A DNA stretch of 28,652 nucleotides, from assembly GCA_013336365.1 (NCBI GenBank), contig JAAXTT010000004.1:1-28652 (forward strand), read 5' to 3'. A program made the position numbers and the translations under genes. Source of the stretch: Peptococcaceae bacterium (GTDB lineage Bacteria; Bacillota; Desulfotomaculia; Desulfotomaculales; Desulfocucumaceae). Shown piece after piece: positions 23,234 to 28,652 of this stretch (positions within the stretch are counted from its first letter, which is position 1; each line of letters starts with the position of its first letter). The notes below the pieces were generated by a model. That model did no database searches, had not been told where the DNA came from, and worked only from the letters and a program-made list of their open reading frames with translations.

Positions 23234-23262
23234 ATTTTATCACTCCAGCCAAGAGTAAACAA
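23234..23262 (-). promoter_or_regulatory. Promoter of the tiny-peptide unit
   Basis: TTGTTT (23262-23257), a 17-bp spacer and TAAAAT (23239-23234) with an upstream TGA giving an extended -10. It lies in the gap after the histidine kinase gene and points to the 20-codon frame. Confidence 0.7.
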
Positions 23263-23290
23263 TATCTCTGGGAAGAATTAAAAATCTTTG

Positions 23291-24415
23291 TTAATTGTCA
23301 GCCAAAATTGGCAGCCTTATTATAAATTTACTTCCAATCCCCGGTTCGCTTCTAACCTCTATGAAACCATGATGTCGCTGGATAATTTTTTCTACTATAG
23401 AAAGACCGATTCCTGTCCCACCCACCTTTTTACCAACCTCACTATCTACACGGTAAAACATTTCAAAAATCATAGGCAAATCTTTATCCGATATGCCAAT
23501 ACCTGTGTCCTCTATCTCAATTAAAACTGTATCCTTCAGTTTCTTTGCAGATAAAAATACTCTGCCCTTTTCAGTATATTTAATTGCATTAGAAACGATA
23601 TTATAAAATGCTTGGTAAAGCCTATTCCAGTCTCCTAAAACAAATATACCTTCCTCAACCTTCATTTCGATTTTCAGTCCTTTTCTTGTTGCTTCACCAA
23701 TATTCCTTTCATTCAAAGCCATTAGCAACTCAGAAATATCCACCGGTTCGAAAGTAAAAGAAAATTCAGTTGATTCAAAGCGTGCCAAATCTGACAAATC
23801 ATCAAGAATTTTTTGAAAACGCTGACCCTCCTTGTAGGCACTGGTAAGAAAATCATTTTGCAGCGTATTTGTTTCTCCGGTGCTTCCGGACAGAATCAAT
23901 TCCAGAAAACCTTGAATTATGGTTATAGGTCCTTTTAATTCATGGGATATACTTGACAGAAATTGAGCCTTTTTCTCTGACAACTGCTGTTTCTCAGTAA
24001 TATCTCTGAAGACCTCCACGCCTCCTTCAATATTACCCTCTCCATCAAATAGGGGGGCAACACTGACCTCAACTGCAAGCCTGGATTTATCCTTACGCAA
24101 GGCCATAAGAACCATTGGTTTACTGCTGGAGATCCCCGTGGTAATCGATTGATATAGAGGACATAGATCACTGTTGCAAAGAGGTCTTCCTTCCATATCT
24201 ACATGGTTTAAAATATTGTCAGAGCATCGTCTGCCAAGAACCTCTGAGGCACTGTAGCCTGTTATTATTTCACAGGCTTTATTCCAAAAAATAATCTGGC
24301 GTTCTTTATCAGTTAAGTAAACAGCATCACTTACACTTAGCAATGTTCGTCTAAAATTATCTTCCTCACTCAAAAAGGTACCGCTAAGGACATGTGGAGA
24401 TTTCTCTTCGGTCAA
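23291..24415 (-). CDS. PAS-domain sensor histidine kinase (soluble)
   Basis: A 374-residue kinase with no membrane segment, so the signal is cytoplasmic. The PAS domain (about 22-145) contains Cys64, Cys80 and Cys85 in GRRCSDN...GRPLCNSDLCPL, a three-Cys pattern seen in a subset of bacterial PAS sensors that may bind metal or react with oxidants. The HisKA domain has His158 in SISHELKGP, an unusual variant of SHELRTP. The ATPase domain has YNIVSNAIKYT (N), EDTGIGISDKDLPMIFEMFYR (G1/F) and GGTGIGLSIVEKI (G2). Start is TTG with GGGGGTGA upstream. No DNA-binding regulator is nearby; the ANTAR regulators at 22392 and 18351 are the natural partners. Confidence 0.93.
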   Translation of the reverse strand: MTEEKSPHVLSGTFLSEEDNFRRTLLSVSDAVYLTDKERQIIFWNKACEIITGYSASEVLGRRCSDNILNHVDMEGRPLCNSDLCPLYQSITTGISSSKPMVLMALRKDKSRLAVEVSVAPLFDGEGNIEGGVEVFRDITEKQQLSEKKAQFLSSISHELKGPITIIQGFLELILSGSTGETNTLQNDFLTSAYKEGQRFQKILDDLSDLARFESTEFSFTFEPVDISELLMALNERNIGEATRKGLKIEMKVEEGIFVLGDWNRLYQAFYNIVSNAIKYTEKGRVFLSAKKLKDTVLIEIEDTGIGISDKDLPMIFEMFYRVDSEVGKKVGGTGIGLSIVEKIIQRHHGFIEVRSEPGIGSKFIIRLPILADN

Positions 24416-24477
24416 TTTAAATCACCCCCAAATATACTGAATTTAAGTAAACATGGATTCATATCTTAATATACAAC

Positions 24478-24505
24478 CTTATAATATCACTAAAAACAAA
24501 ATCAA
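24478..24505 (-). promoter_or_regulatory. Possible promoter of the histidine kinase gene
   Basis: TTGATT (24505-24500), a 16-bp spacer and TATAAG (24483-24478), about 63 bases upstream of the TTG start. Moderate match only. Confidence 0.35.
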
Positions 24506-24540
24506 GGAAAGGGCATAATATAAAGCAATGGTTAGTTACT

Positions 24541-24643
24541 TAAAAGGAAGGTGCTGACACTTAAAATGTGCCAGCACCTAATCAGAAACAATTTAATCTC
24601 CATCAGTGGACTTTACCCCAACAATTAACAGTAACCCCGGTTA
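24541..24643 (-). repeat. Structured 3'-UTR element, copy B
   Basis: About 100 bases directly after the cupin gene stop. On the minus strand it reads GGGGTTACTGTTAATTGTTG, then CCACTGATGG (mini-hairpin CCA/TGG), TTTCTGATTAGG, and the terminal stem GGTGCTGGCAC / GTGTCAGCACC. It matches copy A (19098-19204) over its whole length; the terminal stem differs in sequence but stays paired. The final hairpin probably ends the cupin-gene transcript, though only TTCCTTTTA follows it. Confidence 0.7.
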
Positions 24644-24994
24644 CTATTTGCTACCACCTGTTTTCACAACTGTAAGCAACATTTTAAAGGCTGACCTTGC
24701 TTCCAGTCCATGGGGTATGTTTGCAGGCATAACTACACTTTCTCCAGACTTAACAGTTATAACCTTGTCATCAATGGTTACCTCTGCCTCCCCATCAAGA
24801 ATCTGAACCAGAGCATCCCCCGGAGCAGAGTGAGCACTTATCCCCTCTCCCTGAGCCAATGCAAATAGGGTAATACTGACAGTAGGAAACTGGGCTATGG
24901 TTCTGCTGACTACTTGTCCTTCTTGATATATTACCAACTCTCCTAAATTCAGGACCTTGGAAAACTCAATATTCTTCATTATTCCCTTTGACAT
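24644..24994 (-). CDS. Small single-domain cupin protein
   Basis: A 116-residue cupin_2-type beta-barrel. Motif 1 is GEGISAHSAPGDALVQILDGEAEV, with only one of the usual two His and Asp in place of Glu. Motif 2 is GESVVMPANIPHGLEA with its His. With His, Asp and His a metal site is possible but incomplete, so a small-molecule sensing or binding role is as likely as catalysis. GGGAGTG before the ATG at 24994 fixes the start; the frame is open three codons further. It starts 23 bp after the htpX stop and is probably cotranscribed with it. The specific substrate is unknown. Confidence 0.85.
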   Translation of the reverse strand: MSKGIMKNIEFSKVLNLGELVIYQEGQVVSRTIAQFPTVSITLFALAQGEGISAHSAPGDALVQILDGEAEVTIDDKVITVKSGESVVMPANIPHGLEARSAFKMLLTVVKTGGSK

Positions 24995-25017
24995 AAAAAT
25001 CACTCCCTATCATCCCT

Positions 25018-25866
25018 CTAAAACCGTATTTCTTTAAGTCTCGCAATCCTCTCCTGAATTGGAGGATGAGTGCTGAAAAGTTTTGCCATAGACGCCCCTG
25101 ACAAAGGATTGACAATAAAAAGATGGGAGGCCGACGGATTTACAGCCATGGGGATGTGTTTAGCTGAAGATTCCAGCTTTAACAGCGCATTTGCCAAACC
25201 GGCTGAAGACCCGGCAATTTGTGCCCCGGTATAATCTGCCTTGTATTCCCGTGAACGAGATATAGCCATTTGAATAATCATTGCGGCTATTGGAAATACA
25301 ATAGCCATAATGAGACCACCAATCAAACCCGAGCTTCCCTCTTCATCATCCCTGCCAACTCCTAAGATGGCACCCCACTGGAGAACATTTCCAATCATCG
25401 ATATTGCCCCTGCCAATGATGCGGCAATCGTTCCTAATAATACATCCCTATTTTTAATATGACCCAGCTCATGAGCCAACACACCCTCAACCTCTGACCT
25501 GCTTAGTATCCTCATTAAGCCTTCAGTAACAGCAATTGCTGAATTAGCCGGATTTCGTCCGGTTGCAAAAGCGTTTGGCTGTTCTGAAGGGGTCACGAAG
25601 AGCCTCGGCATGGGAATACCCGCATTTTGAGCTAGCTTCCTTACAATATCATAAAGCTCAGGAGACTGTGCCTCAGAAACAGGATATGATCTAGTCATTT
25701 TGATCGCAATTTTATCACTGTAAAAATAACCAATGAAATTCATAAAAACTGCAATCAACAAAAAGAACAGACCCCCGGAGTTTCCTCCAATAGCATTACC
25801 CATCATGACTAATAGAACTGTCATAATGCCCATAAGCATCCAAACCTTGATTGTATTGATAGCCAA
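25018..25866 (-). CDS. htpX: Membrane zinc metalloprotease HtpX
   Basis: M48-family protease that degrades misfolded membrane proteins. The length is 282 residues, typical. Two N-terminal membrane segments (about 8-24 and 31-49) precede the zinc motif HELGH at His132-Glu133-His136, and two more hydrophobic segments follow (about 145-175 and 185-205). The third zinc ligand is in SREYKADYTGA, and FSTHPPIQERIARLKE is the usual C-terminus. The reading frame starts with TTG at 25866, but AGGAGG ends only 3 bases before it, which is tight. The better-spaced codon (ATC, three codons in) is not a normal start, so the exact N-terminus is uncertain. Confidence 0.95.
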   Translation of the reverse strand: MAINTIKVWMLMGIMTVLLVMMGNAIGGNSGGLFFLLIAVFMNFIGYFYSDKIAIKMTRSYPVSEAQSPELYDIVRKLAQNAGIPMPRLFVTPSEQPNAFATGRNPANSAIAVTEGLMRILSRSEVEGVLAHELGHIKNRDVLLGTIAASLAGAISMIGNVLQWGAILGVGRDDEEGSSGLIGGLIMAIVFPIAAMIIQMAISRSREYKADYTGAQIAGSSAGLANALLKLESSAKHIPMAVNPSASHLFIVNPLSGASMAKLFSTHPPIQERIARLKEIRF

Positions 25867-25953
25867 ACACCTCCTGAAAATTCTTCCTAGGCAATATTTT
25901 AAATTAATGTATTAAATAGTCTACCTGCTTAATAATTAATTTGACCTACCTTG

Positions 25954-25983
25954 ATTATAGCTCAAAAGGTATCTGTCCTGCAA
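25954..25983 (-). promoter_or_regulatory. Promoter of htpX
   Basis: TTGCAG (25983-25978), an 18-bp spacer and a perfect TATAAT (25959-25954), leaving a leader of about 80 AT-rich bases before htpX. No operator repeat such as CIRCE is seen. Confidence 0.65.
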
Positions 25984-26000
25984 GATTATGTTATTTCTAT

Positions 26001-27416
26001 CTATAACTTTTGTTTTTCCCTTATATTCCCCCTAGCTAGGGAAGCAAAAAATCCTAGGATTGAAATTACTGTAAAAATTATAAAAATAGTTCTGAAGCTT
26101 TTCACTAACAAATCGGTATAGGTTGAATTAAGTGCAGAGTTCCCCAAATAAGAAGCAATAATCAAGGTCACCATTGCCATGCTTATAGCTTGACCAGTCA
26201 ATCTCATCGTGCCAAGAGTTGAGGAGGCAACACCATAATGTCTTTTATCTACCGATCCCATAACCGCATTGGTATTTGGGGAGGAAAAAAGTGCAAAACC
26301 CATCCCCAATAAAGCCAATATTGAAACAACCGACCAGATTGCCATCTCTTTACTTATCCAGCAGAAAAACAGAAGCCCAAATGCAGTAATAATCATACCA
26401 AAAGAGGCAATTATTCTTGGCTCTACCCTATCAGAAAGCCTCCCTGTATAGGGAGAAAGGAGAGCCATTATCACCGGTTGAATCAGCATTATCAGCCCGG
26501 CAGTCTGAGAATTGTACCCTGCAACTATTTGCAAATAAATTGACATTATAAATCCCACTGCAAAGGTAGCGCTGTAGTTTATCAAGGCGGCTAAATTGGA
26601 GAAGGCAAAGGAAATGTTTTGACTGAATAGATTAATATCCAAAATTGGATACCGGGTGGTTTTTTCATAAAGCACAAAGATAACTAGAGTTATTATTCCG
26701 ATAAATATTAGGTATTTTGCCCAAGCCATTAGGGAAAGAGAAGAAATTCCATACATAAATAAAATTATCCCTGCAGAGTAAAGGAAAGAGCCGGGATAAT
26801 CAAATTTCTCCCCTTTTGCACCGTACCATTCACCCTTCATTTTTAAATAGGCAAAAATTAATGCAACAAAGCTCAGAATAGCAACAAAATAAAAAATCGA
26901 TTGCCAGCCCATTCTGAAATTCATCCAACCACCAAGGACAGGTCCTAAAGACAGACCCATATATACCACAGCAGTATTTAAACCCAAAACCCTTCCTCTT
27001 TCCTGAGGTGGAAAAACTGAGGTCAATATAGCCATGCTGGTTCCAAAAATCATTGAGCTGCCAATACCCTGGATAATTCTAAAAAAAACCAGTGCCCCTA
27101 TAGACCAAGATAATCCTGAAAGCAACGAGGAAATGAAAAAAATCAGAAGACCGCTTAGAAAAACCCTCCTTCTGCCGATAATATCCGCCAGCCTTCCAAA
27201 GGGCAGTAAAAATGTTGCTGAGGATAAAAGATAACCGGTAACCACCCAGCTTAGAAGCAAAGTAGACGCATTATACTCTTGCCCAATATTCGGAATTGCT
27301 AAATTAATTCCACTTCCCACGAATGGGGTAAGAAATGACGCAGACATTGCAACCAGCAGAGTGTGTCTTTTTAAGGTTTCAATCTCTGTGGTTTTTATTT
27401 CCCGGTCTTTGATCAT
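26001..27416 (-). CDS. MFS multidrug-type exporter (DHA2/EmrB-QacA family)
   Basis: Proton-driven efflux carrier of 471 residues with many hydrophobic segments, probably 14 as in the DHA2 family. The loop 2-3 motif is GRLADIIGRRRVFLSG. The segment 4-5 region has FFRIIQGIGSSMIFGTSMAILTSVFPPQERGRVLG, and GPVLGGWM is the drug/H+ antiporter motif C. It starts with ATG at 27416, with AAGGGA upstream, inside the 3' end of the rlmL-like gene (38-bp overlap), so it is coupled to it. The substrate is unknown. The last residues are basic (RGNIREKQKL), in the cytoplasm. Confidence 0.92.
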   Translation of the reverse strand: MIKDREIKTTEIETLKRHTLLVAMSASFLTPFVGSGINLAIPNIGQEYNASTLLLSWVVTGYLLSSATFLLPFGRLADIIGRRRVFLSGLLIFFISSLLSGLSWSIGALVFFRIIQGIGSSMIFGTSMAILTSVFPPQERGRVLGLNTAVVYMGLSLGPVLGGWMNFRMGWQSIFYFVAILSFVALIFAYLKMKGEWYGAKGEKFDYPGSFLYSAGIILFMYGISSLSLMAWAKYLIFIGIITLVIFVLYEKTTRYPILDINLFSQNISFAFSNLAALINYSATFAVGFIMSIYLQIVAGYNSQTAGLIMLIQPVIMALLSPYTGRLSDRVEPRIIASFGMIITAFGLLFFCWISKEMAIWSVVSILALLGMGFALFSSPNTNAVMGSVDKRHYGVASSTLGTMRLTGQAISMAMVTLIIASYLGNSALNSTYTDLLVKSFRTIFIIFTVISILGFFASLARGNIREKQKL

Positions 27417-28593
27417 CTGATTCCCTTTTCTCCAAAGTTATTGACTCAACCATAGAGTCTCTTCTGGGAGGCCTGGGTCCAAAATACTGAAATAAATTAC
27501 ATAATATCTTGCCATTATATAGCTTTCGTTTTTTGTCTGCTTTTTCTCCAAACAGTCTTTCAAATTCCGGATGTGAGGTTAGTACATAATATGACCAAGT
27601 TTCCATTTTCTTGAATTTATTACCCATTTCCCGATAAAGAATGTCTACCTCCTCCTGTTCTCCTATTCTGACTCCATATGGAGGATTGCATACAATATAG
27701 CCATATTTATAGCGAGAAGAAAGCTGATCCAAGGATCTCTCCTGGAAGGTAACATAATCACTGACCCCAGCCTGGGAAGCATGATAGCGAGCCAAACTCA
27801 GCACCTTACTATCAATATCATAGCCTTGGATATTGATGGTTTGCTGAAAATCAATAAGGTCCCTGGCCTCTTCTCTGGTTTTATCCCATTGCTGAACGGG
27901 AATTGATGGCCAGTTCTCCGCATCAAATCCCCTATTGATGCCTGGAGCTATTGATAAACCTATCAGTGCAGCCTCAATTGGAATAGTTCCGGAGCCGCAA
28001 AAGGGATCGATAAGAACTCGCTGACTTGTCCATCTGCTTAGGAGAATCAAAGCAGCTGCCAGGGTTTCTCTCAAAGGTGCTTCACTGCCAAGCTTCCGAT
28101 AGCCCCGTTTATGAAGACCGGCACCACTGGTATCAATAGTTAGAGTTGCAATATCCTTCAGTAATGCAACCTCAACTTTAAATCTGGGACCGCTTTCTGA
28201 AAACCAATCCTTTCGATAACAGGTTTTCATTTTTTCAACAATTGCTTTTTTAACAATTGCCTGACAGTCCGGAACACTAAAAAGCTTTGAGTTTATTGAT
28301 TTTCCGGTTACCGGAAAATTCCCATCCTCTGTTATCCAGTCCGGCCAAGGCAAAGATTTTGTACCTTCAAAAAGTGCCTCAAAGGATTCCGCTTTGAATT
28401 GTCCGACCTTCAACAAAACCCGGTCTGCAGTTCTCAGCCATAAATTTGCCCTGCATATTCCTTCAGGCTCAGCTGAAAAGGTAACCTTGCCATTTTCCAC
28501 TTCAACATCTTCAAAGCCTAGTTCTCTAACTTCTCTGGCAACCACTGCCTCCAGGCCAAATGCAGAGGTCGCTATCAGCTTTATTTTTGACAT
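27379..28593 (-). CDS. rlmL: RlmL-type 23S rRNA (guanine-N2) methyltransferase with THUMP domain
   Basis: SAM-dependent RNA methyltransferase of 404 residues, similar to YpsC and the N-terminal half of E. coli RlmKL, which methylates G2445 of 23S rRNA. The ferredoxin-like/THUMP region (about 1-160) begins MSKIKLIATSAFGLEAVVARE. The Rossmann catalytic domain has motif I LIDPFCGSGTIPIEAALI and motif IV VCNPPYGVRIGE (NPPY). GGAG before the ATG at 28593 fixes the start; the frame runs 11 codons further. The MFS gene overlaps its 3' end. The C-terminal tail (RPPRRDSMVESITLEKRE...) is charged and possibly disordered. Exact target base inferred only from family. Confidence 0.92.
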   Translation of the reverse strand: MSKIKLIATSAFGLEAVVAREVRELGFEDVEVENGKVTFSAEPEGICRANLWLRTADRVLLKVGQFKAESFEALFEGTKSLPWPDWITEDGNFPVTGKSINSKLFSVPDCQAIVKKAIVEKMKTCYRKDWFSESGPRFKVEVALLKDIATLTIDTSGAGLHKRGYRKLGSEAPLRETLAAALILLSRWTSQRVLIDPFCGSGTIPIEAALIGLSIAPGINRGFDAENWPSIPVQQWDKTREEARDLIDFQQTINIQGYDIDSKVLSLARYHASQAGVSDYVTFQERSLDQLSSRYKYGYIVCNPPYGVRIGEQEEVDILYREMGNKFKKMETWSYYVLTSHPEFERLFGEKADKKRKLYNGKILCNLFQYFGPRPPRRDSMVESITLEKRESDDQRPGNKNHRD

Positions 28594-28631
28594 AATTCTC
28601 CTATCCCAAAAATCTAATAGTCTCAAACACC

Positions 28632-28637
28632 ATTATA
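28632..28637 (-). promoter_or_regulatory. -10 element of the rlmL operon
   Basis: TATAAT on the minus strand, 39 bases before the rlmL ATG. The -35 region would fall at or beyond the right edge, so it cannot be scored. Confidence 0.6.
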
Positions 28638-28652
28638 GCGTAAGAATTTTTA

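Noticed and set aside
1..28652. CRISPR arrays, insertion sequences, prophage, tRNA or rRNA genes
   Set aside because: No spaced direct-repeat array, transposase, integrase, phage gene or tRNA/rRNA signature was seen in the window.

Overview
The window looks like a chromosomal segment of an AT-rich, low-GC Gram-positive anaerobe (Firmicutes, Clostridia sensu lato). Evidence: strong AGGAGG ribosome sites, frequent TTG/GTG starts, a CIRCE/HrcA heat-shock system, the holA-rpsT-lepA-hemW-hrcA order, an EndoA-type MazEF pair, ANTAR-controlled nitrogen genes, and an archaeal-like group III chaperonin after hrcA, which is known from a limited set of anaerobic Firmicutes. I cannot name the species.

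Layout. (1) 1-6313, housekeeping and stress genes: a group III chaperonin cut by the left edge, hrcA with promoter and CIRCE, hemW, a coupled 74-residue protein, lepA, and the divergent rpsT with its terminator. (2) 6381-10560, a mixed block: holA, an imidazolonepropionase-like amidohydrolase, mazEF, an ilvN without ilvB, and an orphan membrane-anchored protein. (3) 10585-24415, a long nitrogen-assimilation and regulation cluster, all on the minus strand. In transcription order it holds a PAS histidine kinase, a tiny Cys-containing peptide gene, an ANTAR regulator, a glutamine-synthetase paralog missing catalytic ligands, an FMN glutamate-synthase-like protein, a second ANTAR regulator, a normal glutamine synthetase, gltB and gltD. 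(4) 24644-28652: a small cupin protein, HtpX protease, a DHA2-type MFS exporter and an RlmL-type rRNA methyltransferase.

How the nitrogen cluster may work. The kinase would sense a redox or metabolic signal and phosphorylate one or both ANTAR regulators. These bind paired hexaloop hairpins in nascent leaders and block intrinsic terminators. The glnA leader shows both hairpins, and the second overlaps the terminator's 5' arm. The GS paralog also has a strong leader terminator with a less canonical hairpin. The two [ANTAR regulator - terminator leader - GS] units look like a duplicated cassette, one copy having lost all three n2 metal ligands and probably become regulatory. GlnA plus GltBD would form the GS-GOGAT pathway.

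The most notable items are the GS pseudoenzyme within the duplicated cassette, the glnA ANTAR leader, a ~165-nt transcription unit encoding a 20-residue peptide, a ~100-nt structured 3'-UTR element present twice, and the group III chaperonin under CIRCE/HrcA control. Coordinates and motifs come from reading the sequence by hand. Family assignments are from recall of conserved motifs, with no database search.
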